34,373 nucleotides of DNA from assembly GCA_905478665.1 (NCBI GenBank), contig CAJQJL010000131.1:1-34373 (forward strand). The letters run 5' to 3'. This document shows positions 14,907 through 22,974 of this stretch, piece by piece (within the stretch, counting starts at the first letter, position 1; every line of letters starts with the position of its first letter). A model generated the notes under the pieces. It was not told where the DNA came from. It saw only the letters and a program-made list of their open reading frames with translations, and did not search any database. Position numbers and translations under genes: made by a program. This stretch comes from an uncultured Flavobacteriales bacterium. GTDB taxonomy: Bacteria > Bacteroidota > Bacteroidia > Flavobacteriales_D > Crocinitomicaceae.

Positions 14907-15958
14907 GAATTGTAGCGCTACTGCTGATCTCTGCACTCGCGATTATCAATCGGGAGCGGATAATGAGCCTCTTTGGCGAGGATACACGAACGATCAATAA
15001 ATCAGAAGTTAAACTGCTTTTTAGAGAAGATCCGACACTGGATGCACTTGTAAATGTGCTCCTTGAAAATGGTGTTATTGCTTCGGATAAAAACTTTAGA
15101 GAGTACATTGTAGAGAACGATATTGACGCATCTAACTTTGCTGCTGGTAAATATTTGATCTTTTCACAAACTCAACTTGATGATCTCATTACAGGTTTTT
15201 TGAAAAATGAGGAAGGGAACGGGAACGCGGAGGTGAAGGTCAACGTGGTCTTTAATCGTTGTAAGACAATTGAAGACATCGGCGCGAATATTAGCCAGTG
15301 CATTCTTGCAGATAGTGCCTCAATCGTTGACTTTATTAAAAGCCCAGCAACATTGGAAAAGTATGGTTTTTCGATTCAGCAAATGCCCGCAATGTTTTTA
15401 CCCAAAACCTACGAGCTCTACTTTGATACAGATGCTGAGGCTTTCGTAGAATTTATGGCAACTGAGTTTAAAGCTTTTTGGACGGAGGAAAGGATGCAGA
15501 AAATGAGCAATGTCGGCTTGAGGTCTCAATCGCAGGTGACGACGGTAGCAAGTATCGTTTTTGCTGAACAGGCACAAATGAAGGAGGAATGGCCAATAAT
15601 TGCGCGTTTATACTTAAACAGAATCAATAAGGGAATGCGTTTGGAATCGGATCCTACATTCAAGTTTTGTTGGGGAGATGAATTAGATGGAGTGGAGCGT
15701 TTACTGAATAAGCACAAAGCTATTGATTGTCCATATAACACTTATTTATACGATGGATTACCGCCAGGTCCGATCTGTATCCCTCCAGCGGAAGTCATTG
15801 ATGCGGTGTTAAACCCTGCTGATGTGAATTACTTATTTATGTGCGGTAAGCCTGGTGGACAGGGACATAATTTTGCTGTGACAAATGCTGGTCATGAGAA
15901 AAATGTAGCCGTCTATCGGAAATGGTTAAAGAAATATTTGGCGGACAAAGAGAATTAA
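14891..15958 (+). CDS. mltG: endolytic murein transglycosylase MltG (YceG)
   Basis: An inner-membrane lytic transglycosylase that cuts nascent glycan strands and so sets their length. The 355 residues have a short N-terminal anchor (about 4-20), a LysM-like region, and the YceG catalytic domain at about 210-350 with ASIVFAEQ (220-227), LYLNRINKGMRLESDPT, PYNTYLYDGLPPGPI and HNFAVTNAGHEKNV. In E. coli the motif reads SIVEKE; here it is SIVFAE with F224 and E226. The start overlaps the GNAT gene by 16 bases. Its position with dapF makes a cell-wall cluster. Confidence 0.94.
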   Translation: MVKKIGIVALLLISALAIINRERIMSLFGEDTRTINKSEVKLLFREDPTLDALVNVLLENGVIASDKNFREYIVENDIDASNFAAGKYLIFSQTQLDDLITGFLKNEEGNGNAEVKVNVVFNRCKTIEDIGANISQCILADSASIVDFIKSPATLEKYGFSIQQMPAMFLPKTYELYFDTDAEAFVEFMATEFKAFWTEERMQKMSNVGLRSQSQVTTVASIVFAEQAQMKEEWPIIARLYLNRINKGMRLESDPTFKFCWGDELDGVERLLNKHKAIDCPYNTYLYDGLPPGPICIPPAEVIDAVLNPADVNYLFMCGKPGGQGHNFAVTNAGHEKNVAVYRKWLKKYLADKEN

Positions 15959-15965
15959 TCGTACT

Positions 15966-16958
15966 ATGAAAAGAAGAACTTTTTTTAAGCTAGGGGTGTT
16001 GGGAACGGCCTTAACGTTTGTTAAGCCATCAAAGGCTGGTGAGCTAATCTCGTCGACGGTTAGTGATCCAAATTTTGGCTCTGTTGTCATCTCAACTTGG
16101 GATCATGGCTTGGCTGCAAATGACAATGCATGGAAGGTGTTGGGTAAAGGTGGAGCTGCACTTGACGCTGTTGAAAAAGGGGTTCGTACAACTGAAAATG
16201 ATCTTTCAAATAGAAGTGTTGGGATAGGTGGGCGACCTGATCGGGATGGTCATGTGACCCTAGATGCCTGCATTATGGACGAACGATCGCGCTGTGGAGC
16301 AGTTGCTTATTTGGAAGGAATTAAACATCCTATTTCTGTGGCAAGAACAGTGATGGAAAACACACCTCACGTGATGTTGGTAGGTGCAGGAGCCAAACAG
16401 TTTGCGTTGGACTATGGTTTCCCGAAGGTTAAGTCACCTTTGAAGGAAGTCAAGCAAGATTGGAAAGAATGGAAAAAAGAACACAAGGAAGTTTTTGAAA
16501 AACCAGTAATCAACCATGAAAACCACGACACAATTGGCATGTTGGCCATTGATGATAAAGGAAACTTAAGCGGAGCTTGTACAACTAGCGGATGGGGATA
16601 TAAATTACCTGGGCGTGTAGGAGATTCTCCAATAATTGGTGCTGGATTATTTGTGGACAATGAAGTTGGAGCAGCATGTGCTACTGGATTAGGCGAGGCA
16701 GTTATTCGTATTGCTGGGAGTCATACCGTTGTTGAATTGATGCGACAAGGTAAATCTCCTGAAGAGGCTTGCAAATTGGCGGTAGAGCGAATTATTGCAA
16801 AGCATGAAGATTTAGAAGGACTGCAAGTAGGCTTTCTTGCTTTAAATAAAAGAGGAGAGTACGGCGGATATTCTGTTTACAACGGATTCAACTATGCAGT
16901 TACTGATGACAATACTGGCTCTAAACTTGTAGATGCAAAGTCCGATCGTAATTGGTAA
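15966..16958 (+). CDS. N4-(beta-N-acetylglucosaminyl)-L-asparaginase (glycosylasparaginase), exported
   Basis: An Ntn-hydrolase that cleaves the GlcNAc-asparagine bond of N-glycopeptides. The 330 residues begin with a twin-arginine-like signal, KRRTFFKLG (2-10), then a hydrophobic stretch and a cleavage region near PSKAG. Auto-cleavage is expected between D188 and T189 (ENHDTIGMLAID), making T189 the nucleophile; downstream GACTTSG, KLPGRVGDSPIIGAG and ATGLGE fit the family. It sits 7 bases after mltG and 2 bases before the GH2 beta-mannosidase start. Together the two enzymes would act on the Man-beta-GlcNAc and GlcNAc-Asn linkages of N-glycans. Confidence 0.9.
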   Translation: MKRRTFFKLGVLGTALTFVKPSKAGELISSTVSDPNFGSVVISTWDHGLAANDNAWKVLGKGGAALDAVEKGVRTTENDLSNRSVGIGGRPDRDGHVTLDACIMDERSRCGAVAYLEGIKHPISVARTVMENTPHVMLVGAGAKQFALDYGFPKVKSPLKEVKQDWKEWKKEHKEVFEKPVINHENHDTIGMLAIDDKGNLSGACTTSGWGYKLPGRVGDSPIIGAGLFVDNEVGAACATGLGEAVIRIAGSHTVVELMRQGKSPEEACKLAVERIIAKHEDLEGLQVGFLALNKRGEYGGYSVYNGFNYAVTDDNTGSKLVDAKSDRNW

Positions 16959-16960
16959 CT

Positions 16961-19438
16961 ATGCGCTTTATTTCAATCATCTTCTGTACTTTAAGTTTTG
17001 CAACATTCGCACAAATGGAATTGACATGGAGTTTTTTACACCCGCTGAAAAAAGAATGGATAGAACTTGGTGAGAAAGGTTCTGTTCAAGAAGCACTCAT
17101 CGCTACAAGTGAACTGCCAGATCCATTTTATGGGACAAATGAAGAAAAATTTGGCTGGATTGAAGAACACGAATGGCGGTTCAAATCAATCTTCTTCATC
17201 GAGGAATTGAATGAAAATCATTACGAATTGGAATTTCCTTCGATAGATACGTATGCGAAGATTTATCTAAATGATTCACTAATTCTTACTACAGACAACG
17301 CGTTCATTCCACACAGTAAGCAAGTAAAAGACAACTTGAAACAGGGGATGAATGAATTGGAAATCGTTTTTACGCCTCCTATAGTTTATCATAAAGATAC
17401 CAAGTCAACAGTTGGTTATCAGCTGCCAGCACCGAATGATGTGCATGAAACGGCTATTGCGCCTTATGTGCGTAAACCACAATATCAATTTGGTTGGGAT
17501 TGGTCGCTGAGGATGAATACGATTGGTATAAACAAGCCTGTTAAGTTGTATAAGTATAATTTGGCGAGAGTGGTTAATAGAGCGACGCGAGTGATCTCTG
17601 TCGAAGAGGCTCACGCGGTTATCGAGTTTGATTTGCGCCTGTCAAATTGTGATGTTGAAGAGATTAAATGGGATACTGGATTGTTTGGTGAGGAGCTAGT
17701 GAAGAGAAAGAACGGCATCTTTACGCGAAGAGTGGAAGTCTACAAACCTGAACTGTGGTGGCCAAGAGGGCAAGGGGAACAGTACCTTTATGAAGATGTG
17801 TTTTATGTTTTTGATGCTGAAGGAGAAGTTCAAATTGACGTGCTGTCGTTGAAATTTGGAATCAAGACTTCAGAGCTCATTCAAGAAAAAGATGAATGGG
17901 GAACAAGCTATTACTTTAACATCAATGGTCGACGAGTCTTTGGTAAGGGAGCGGATTACATTCCACAGGAGATATTCCCGGCAAAAGTGAAAGATGAGGA
18001 CATTATTCGAATGGTAGAGGACATGGCGGAATCAAATTTCAATATGGTTCGCGTATGGGGCGGTGGATATTATCCCGATGAAATCTTTTTTGAAAAGTGC
18101 GATGAACTGGGAATAATGGTTTGGCAAGATTTAATGTTTGCGTGTGCCATGTATCCTGGAGATGATGCGTTTTTAGCGAATATTTCAAAAGAGTTTGAAT
18201 ATCAGGTCCCACGCATATCGGCGCATCCGAGTGTTGTGCTATTTAATGGAAACAATGAGGTGGAAGTTGCGTGGGGCAATTGGGGCTTCCAAATTAAGTA
18301 TGGTTTATTCGGAAAGAGTGCTCGGGCTATAGAAAAGGCGTATGATGACATTTTCAAGAAAACAGCTCCGAGAATAATTAAGAAGCATTCAACCGTTCCG
18401 TACATCCATACATCTCCTTTGAGCAATTGGGGTAAAATGGAATTATACAACCATGGATCTCAACACTATTGGGGCGTTTGGCACGGCAAGGATCCAATTG
18501 AAGATTTTGGAAAGAAAATCGGTCGATTCAATGCCGAATATGGATTTCAGAGCTTTCCTGAGTACAATACACTGCATTCTTTCTCGGAAGAAAGTGATTG
18601 GGATTTGAGTTCTGATGTAATGAAGCATCATCAAAAAAGTTATGTTGGAAATGACATGATTTTGAAACATGCGAAACGGCTCTATGGTGCCCCTGAAAAT
18701 TTTGAGGAATTTGTTTACTATTCACAGCTTACACAGTCTATGGCGGTAAGTATGGCTGTTGCTGGGCATAGAATTGATGCGCCAAGATGCGGAGGAACCC
18801 TTTATTGGCAATTGAACGATTGCTGGCCTGCTCCTTCGTGGTCGAGCATTGACTACTTCGGGAACTGGAAGGCATTGCAGTATAGGATTAGAGACGATTA
18901 TCAGGATGTCACAGTTCTTGAGAAATACCAGAATCTGGAGCAGAAAGAGTATTACTTGGTTTCGGATGCTCCTGATACGCTTAACTATAACGTCACGTGT
19001 AGCATTTACAATTTGAAAGGTGAGTTAGTTGCTGGGAAAGAGTTTTCGCATGACCTAGGAGGAGAGGAATCGATAGAACTAAACATTTCTGATTTGGAGC
19101 AATTAGCGGGTGTTGATAGCAACTTTCTGATCATCTTTAAGTACAAGGACAACCGAGGCAAACACAGTTCACGTATTTTTGAACACCTTCCAAATTCGTA
19201 TGAAAAGGCAGTTTCAGAGGATGTCAGTATTTCATTACAAAGGATAGATTCTGAGACAAAGACAGCGACGGTAAAAATCGAGACGAATAAATTTCTACGA
19301 AACCTCTGGCTGAGTTCTTCTAAGTTTGGTGTTAGGTTTGACAAAAACTTCGAGAGTTTTCTCCCTGGGAGTCATTACATAACTATTCAATACGAAGAAG
19401 AGCCCAATGTTGAGGATTTCAAATTAATGTGGATGTAG
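16961..19438 (+). CDS. glycoside hydrolase family 2 beta-mannosidase, exported
   Basis: Hydrolyses terminal beta-mannosyl residues, for example Man-beta-1,4-GlcNAc of N-glycans or beta-mannooligosaccharides. I start at the ATG at 16961 (825 residues) because it opens a signal peptide (MRFISIIFCTLSFATFAQ); an upstream in-frame TTG inside the previous gene is unlikely. Domain order: a sugar-binding jelly roll at about 20-190 (with DWSLRMNTIGINKPV), an immunoglobulin-like domain at about 200-310, a TIM barrel at about 315-640, and C-terminal beta domains. The catalytic acid/base is E433 in FNGNNE, and the nucleophile is E526 in FNAEYGFQS. Length and motifs match family beta-mannosidases (about 800-860). 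It ends one base before a convergent gene. Confidence 0.93.
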   Translation: MRFISIIFCTLSFATFAQMELTWSFLHPLKKEWIELGEKGSVQEALIATSELPDPFYGTNEEKFGWIEEHEWRFKSIFFIEELNENHYELEFPSIDTYAKIYLNDSLILTTDNAFIPHSKQVKDNLKQGMNELEIVFTPPIVYHKDTKSTVGYQLPAPNDVHETAIAPYVRKPQYQFGWDWSLRMNTIGINKPVKLYKYNLARVVNRATRVISVEEAHAVIEFDLRLSNCDVEEIKWDTGLFGEELVKRKNGIFTRRVEVYKPELWWPRGQGEQYLYEDVFYVFDAEGEVQIDVLSLKFGIKTSELIQEKDEWGTSYYFNINGRRVFGKGADYIPQEIFPAKVKDEDIIRMVEDMAESNFNMVRVWGGGYYPDEIFFEKCDELGIMVWQDLMFACAMYPGDDAFLANISKEFEYQVPRISAHPSVVLFNGNNEVEVAWGNWGFQIKYGLFGKSARAIEKAYDDIFKKTAPRIIKKHSTVPYIHTSPLSNWGKMELYNHGSQHYWGVWHGKDPIEDFGKKIGRFNAEYGFQSFPEYNTLHSFSEESDWDLSSDVMKHHQKSYVGNDMILKHAKRLYGAPENFEEFVYYSQLTQSMAVSMAVAGHRIDAPRCGGTLYWQLNDCWPAPSWSSIDYFGNWKALQYRIRDDYQDVTVLEKYQNLEQKEYYLVSDAPDTLNYNVTCSIYNLKGELVAGKEFSHDLGGEESIELNISDLEQLAGVDSNFLIIFKYKDNRGKHSSRIFEHLPNSYEKAVSEDVSISLQRIDSETKTATVKIETNKFLRNLWLSSSKFGVRFDKNFESFLPGSHYITIQYEEEPNVEDFKLMWM

Positions 19439-19439
19439 C

Positions 19440-19997
19440 TTAGTGTGTTCGATTGGCGCTAGTAATTACCACTACATGATCTACTAGACAACCTTCAGGC
19501 TGCGGTGCGCGGCTCAAGGAGTATGAGAATTCGATTTTGAGTCCTTCCTTCTTAAATTGCTCTGGAAGATCAATAGGGTAGAGACGTTTGCTTGTGCCAT
19601 TGTCTTTCGCATCAATGTAGATTCCACATCCACCGTCTGTTAAATGAATAGTTCCAGTTGATAATGCTCTCATTTCGTCAATGATAATAGGTTGTGCATT
19701 TAGACAGGTTGTCTGTTGGATGCGTGAGGTATGAAACTTCATCTCAACCTTCATTCCTTCAACTTTGAACTCGTTTCCTAGCTCAACAGGGAAGTAGTAT
19801 TGTGTTCTGTCTCCATCAACCGCAGTCGCGATTAGAAATCCACAATCTCCCTCTGAATGCTTTTCAGTAATTGTTCCCTGAATAAATTCAGAGTTATCAT
19901 TAACTACTACTTCCGTTCCGTCAATCTCACGACATGAGGATGAAAGCAATATTCCCGCAAGTACAACAAATGCAATTTTTTTTAAAATTTTGTTCAT
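19440..19997 (-). CDS. lipoprotein made of two tandem Cys-pair domains, function unknown
   Basis: A 185-residue envelope lipoprotein: the signal VVLAGILLSSSC puts the lipidated Cys at 22. The mature part is an internal duplication. Repeat A is about 41-109 and repeat B about 115-182. Both read GTI, then D/G-x-C-G-x-x-I, then a Tyr-Pro/Phe-Pro-x-x-L segment, F-K-x-E-G-x-K, a Ser-Arg and a second Cys. The Cys pairs have identical spacing (52/98 and 124/170, 46 residues each), pointing to one disulfide per repeat. Beta-rich composition suggests small sandwich or barrel units. I recognise no named family. No terminator separates it from the convergent mannosidase gene. Confidence 0.78.
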   Translation of the reverse strand: MNKILKKIAFVVLAGILLSSSCREIDGTEVVVNDNSEFIQGTITEKHSEGDCGFLIATAVDGDRTQYYFPVELGNEFKVEGMKVEMKFHTSRIQQTTCLNAQPIIIDEMRALSTGTIHLTDGGCGIYIDAKDNGTSKRLYPIDLPEQFKKEGLKIEFSYSLSRAPQPEGCLVDHVVVITSANRTH

Positions 19998-20015
19998 GGC
20001 TTATTCTTTTAAAGA

Positions 20016-20047
20016 AAAAGGAATGAACCCAAGAGCTCATTCCTTTT
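20016..20047 (-). terminator. intrinsic terminator after the large T9SS gene
   Basis: AAAAGGAATGA (20016-20026) pairs perfectly with TCATTCCTTTT (20037-20047) over 11 bp. Read on the minus strand it ends in TTTTTCTTT, just downstream of the stop at 20072. Confidence 0.88.
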
Positions 20048-20071
20048 GTATTATTCCAATACTTAATTTTA

Positions 20072-21931
20072 TTAGTTCTGAATGTAGATACGCTCAACTT
20101 CTTGGAAGTTTGCATTTCCGACAGCAACAAAATAAATACCTGACTGTAATTTCGAAATATCTACGTTTTCATTCAATTCTCCATTTGTTGGTTGAAGATT
20201 TTTTGATGAATAAACTGCTTGTCCATTCATTCCGATAACGCTCAATTCAACTTTTTCGTTGTTGTGAATACCTTCAACTTTTACGCTTAGATCAGATCCA
20301 GTTTGGTAAGTAGCCATTACGAGTCCTGCATAATAAGGATCCTCAAGACCAGCTTCTGCTTTAATGTTGAATGAGAAAATACGTGTTGCTTTGTTCGAGC
20401 TACCCATGTATTCACCCGTGTACCAGAATGTTTCACCATCAGGGTCAAGTGATAAATGTGCGTAGTCACCATATCTATCGGTAAATGTTTGAGAGCTTGA
20501 ACCAGAAATTGCTATTTGTTCACCGTAAGACATATCTCCTAAGATATCTCCACTCAATCTACCGGTGTAACCTAATCCTGGGTACGTGCTGCTTCCATCA
20601 GAAATGCTGTATCCCATTCCAATGTTACCCCATGTGTCCATCGCTGCACTACTCATCCAGCGACTTTTAGTGGCATCAGGAGCATAAGTTCCTTCTTGAT
20701 AAACGGACCATACACCATTGTTTGCATCGCGTAATTCATACCAACGAACTCCAGAACGATTCGCTCCTAAGTCAACAGCATGTGATAAAATGATCGTATT
20801 GTATCCTGACCAACGCATGTGTTGCGCTCGGTACATGAACACCCCCATGATCGCATCCAGTCCTTGGCTCGTTCCTGGTTGCGTGATATTCGACCAACCA
20901 CCAGAGAACATAGAGTCAAAAGATGAAACGGCCAATTGCTGAGAAGAAACAACTTGAGAGTTCCCAGTGTTATTCCAATCGCATGTCATTTCATAAATTT
21001 CAATTTGATCTTGAGAAACTCCACTGAATGCATTGTCTTCAAGGTTGAAGAAATAACATGGTGTTCCATTTGGCGGAAGATCTCCATCAGCATCTGCAGG
21101 AAGAGGGCTTCTAAAACCACCATTTCCTAAACTTGGTAAGCTCAATGAGATCATTTGTGCTGAAGGGTCTCCAGCAAGCATCTTCTCTCTTTCAAATGCA
21201 ACAGCCGTATGCGAAGAATTTGATGTCATATAGTAACCATCCCACCAGATTGAATACTTTGGGTAATCTGGAAAGTTGGAAAGCGTAAAGCTATATGCAT
21301 AATAAGCACCTGTTGCATCTCCTGTTTCGGAAATAGCAATTAATATTCTATTTGGAGACTGCTGAAATTGAGAGATGAACCAACGATCTGCATGTCTGTC
21401 ATACATTACAATTGGATCTCCCATGTTTGATGAGCCTGGCCAAAGAGAACTTAAGCTGAAAGTCCCTCCTGGAGCTACAACACTTCCATCCTTCTCATAG
21501 ATTCGAACACTTGTGTTTACAGCTTGAACGTAATGATCAGTCCCAGCAGCGCCCGATGGGTCTGGTGGATAACCACTTCCTGCTTGACCATTAAAGTTAA
21601 CGATTGGAGCGCGCATTTCTCGCGTTCCCATTTCGGTTTGAACAACTGGGTCTGGAGTGTCTTGGAAATTTAAAGCTTCCTCGTATCCTTCCATGTGGAA
21701 TTCTTTACGCCCGTCTTCACGTTCGCCTTTTACTTCAGCTTCAACTTCATTCGACCAATCTCCGAATGGGTTCACTTTTCTAACGCTAATGGCTTTTGTC
21801 GAAATGACTTGTTGACCAAGGGCGTTTGTTGTAATAATTTCTTCTGGGATTATTTCTGCATTCGGTGTCTCCTGTGCAACAGCAACACCAGACGTTAACG
21901 CAAAAACAAGGGGTAACAGTTTGAATTTCAT
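20072..21931 (-). CDS. large T9SS-exported protein, probable beta-propeller-like
   Basis: I begin at the ATG at 21931 (619 residues), which opens a signal peptide (MKFKLLPLVFALTSGVAVAQ); an in-frame ATG 105 bases upstream gives an implausible leader. The mature part has a short propeptide-like region, then GYPPDPSGAAGTDHYVQAVN, the Trp/Asp-rich blocks DPIVMYDRHADRWFISQF and KYSIWWDGYY, and repeated Gly/Ser/Asn-rich beta segments ending in a DRYGDYAHLSLDPDG motif. No catalytic motif is evident. The last 75 or so residues form a T9SS sorting domain (VELSVIGMNGQAVYSS, SKLQSGIYFVAV, ERIYIQN) without the usual YPNP entry. It is likely an extracellular structural, adhesive or scavenging protein. 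A weak promoter lies at 21960-21987. Confidence 0.82.
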   Translation of the reverse strand: MKFKLLPLVFALTSGVAVAQETPNAEIIPEEIITTNALGQQVISTKAISVRKVNPFGDWSNEVEAEVKGEREDGRKEFHMEGYEEALNFQDTPDPVVQTEMGTREMRAPIVNFNGQAGSGYPPDPSGAAGTDHYVQAVNTSVRIYEKDGSVVAPGGTFSLSSLWPGSSNMGDPIVMYDRHADRWFISQFQQSPNRILIAISETGDATGAYYAYSFTLSNFPDYPKYSIWWDGYYMTSNSSHTAVAFEREKMLAGDPSAQMISLSLPSLGNGGFRSPLPADADGDLPPNGTPCYFFNLEDNAFSGVSQDQIEIYEMTCDWNNTGNSQVVSSQQLAVSSFDSMFSGGWSNITQPGTSQGLDAIMGVFMYRAQHMRWSGYNTIILSHAVDLGANRSGVRWYELRDANNGVWSVYQEGTYAPDATKSRWMSSAAMDTWGNIGMGYSISDGSSTYPGLGYTGRLSGDILGDMSYGEQIAISGSSSQTFTDRYGDYAHLSLDPDGETFWYTGEYMGSSNKATRIFSFNIKAEAGLEDPYYAGLVMATYQTGSDLSVKVEGIHNNEKVELSVIGMNGQAVYSSKNLQPTNGELNENVDISKLQSGIYFVAVGNANFQEVERIYIQN

Positions 21932-21959
21932 AAGTTCTAGTTTTATAGACAGCAAGGTA

Positions 21960-21987
21960 CAAAAATTCAAATGGAATTGAGTAACAA
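21960..21987 (-). promoter_or_regulatory. candidate promoter for the large T9SS gene
   Basis: On the minus strand TTG (21987-21985), a 17-base spacer and AATTTTTG (21967-21960) fit the TTG / TAnnTTTG pattern with one mismatch in the -7 element. Its position, about 29 bases before the chosen ATG, supports that start. Confidence 0.35.
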
Positions 21988-22141
21988 TAGTTGCGTAGAT
22001 TATCATATTCCTATCGATTTTTATCCAATTGTTCATTTTTCGTTAAATGAGAAGTCAATTTAACTTAATTGTTGAACTCAATAAGTCGTTTTTTTATCAA
22101 AGAGCTTCTATTTGAAACTATTACCATGGTATTTATTTTAC

Positions 22142-22149
22142 TATATTTG
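22142..22149 (+). promoter_or_regulatory. -7 element TATATTTG ahead of marR
   Basis: TATATTTG exactly matches the TAnnTTTG consensus, but no TTG stands at the usual distance (nearest TTTG is 27 bases upstream). It ends four bases before the ATG at 22154, so it both implies a leaderless transcript and excludes the in-frame start at 22112. Confidence 0.4.
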
Positions 22150-22153
22150 CATT

Positions 22154-22597
22154 ATGAAGATAGATGACGCGATTAAAAGTAAGTTCGATTCTCCTCAGAC
22201 CAAGGCTTTGGTGAATGTTAACTACACAGCAAATTTCCTTTCAGCATTGGCGAACAAGTTTATGTCGGATTATGGTTTGACAATGCCGCAATTCAATATT
22301 TTAAGAATTTTGCGTGGAGCCAAAGAATCAATGGCGGTGAATACGATAAAAAGTCGAATGATTGAGAAATCACCGAACACTACGCGACTGATGGATAAGT
22401 TAATTGATAAAGGGTTGATTTCCAGAGAGCGTTGTGAGAATGACAGAAGGGTAGTATATGTGAAAATCACTAAAAAGGGATTGGATTTACTGTCAAAGTT
22501 GGATGTTTCAATGAAAGAGAAAGAATTGGTTCCTAAAAATTTAACAGACGACGAGGCTAACCTGTTGAGTGATCTCTTGGATAAAATGAGAGGTTAA
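22154..22597 (+). CDS. MarR family winged-helix transcriptional regulator
   Basis: A 147-residue dimeric repressor-type protein. The winged helix occupies about 42-112: MPQFNILRILRG, the recognition region MIEKSPNTTRLMDKLIDKGLISRE, and the wing ENDRRVVYVKITKKG. It has a single cysteine, C94, beside the wing, not the N-terminal cysteine of classical OhrR. I choose the ATG at 22154 because a consensus -7 element lies immediately before it. Its stop overlaps the osmC start by one base (TAATG), and osmC abuts a TonB receptor gene. This suggests that it represses its own operon and responds to an oxidant or small aromatic ligand (inference). Confidence 0.9.
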   Translation: MKIDDAIKSKFDSPQTKALVNVNYTANFLSALANKFMSDYGLTMPQFNILRILRGAKESMAVNTIKSRMIEKSPNTTRLMDKLIDKGLISRERCENDRRVVYVKITKKGLDLLSKLDVSMKEKELVPKNLTDDEANLLSDLLDKMRG

Positions 22598-22974
22598 TGG
22601 TAGAAGTAACAGCGTCCTTGAAACAAGGATACACGGTAGAGAACACCACTCGTAATCATACATGGATAGCTGACGAGCCTCAAGATGTTGGTGGCGCGGA
22701 TTTAGGTGCAAAACCATCTGAATATTTATTGTCGGCATTGGCGAGTTGTAAAATTATAACTGTGAAGATGTATGCCAGTCGGAAAGAGTGGGAGCTTGAA
22801 AATGTTATTGTTAAGTTGAAAATTCTTGACAAAGGGGAGAAGACCTTGATCGAGAAATCCATTTCCTTTGAAGGAAATCTTGATGAAAAGCAACAGAAAC
22901 GATTGTTAGAAATTTCGGGAAGATGTCCCGTTGTTAAAATGCTCTCCAACTCAATAGAGTTTAAACTTGTTTAA
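22597..22974 (+). CDS. OsmC/Ohr family thiol peroxidase-like protein
   Basis: A 125-residue cytosolic protein of the OsmC fold; characterised members reduce organic hydroperoxides with two redox cysteines. Both are present: C51 in LLSALASCKIITV, at the start of the long helix, and C110 in ISGRCPVVKML. The AKPSEYLLSALASC segment is a family signature. The ATG at 22597 shares its A with the last base of the marR stop codon, so the two are translationally coupled. The next gene's ATG follows with no gap. Confidence 0.9.
   Translation: MVEVTASLKQGYTVENTTRNHTWIADEPQDVGGADLGAKPSEYLLSALASCKIITVKMYASRKEWELENVIVKLKILDKGEKTLIEKSISFEGNLDEKQQKRLLEISGRCPVVKMLSNSIEFKLV

Noticed and set aside
20072-21931. 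Possible protease or hydrolase function for the large T9SS protein
   Set aside because: No catalytic triad, metal motif or recognisable enzyme domain is visible; only the signal peptide and sorting domain can be supported.
22112-22153. Upstream in-frame start for the MarR gene adding 14 residues
   Set aside because: The extra residues are hydrophobic and unlike the family, and they are encoded across the consensus TATATTTG promoter element.
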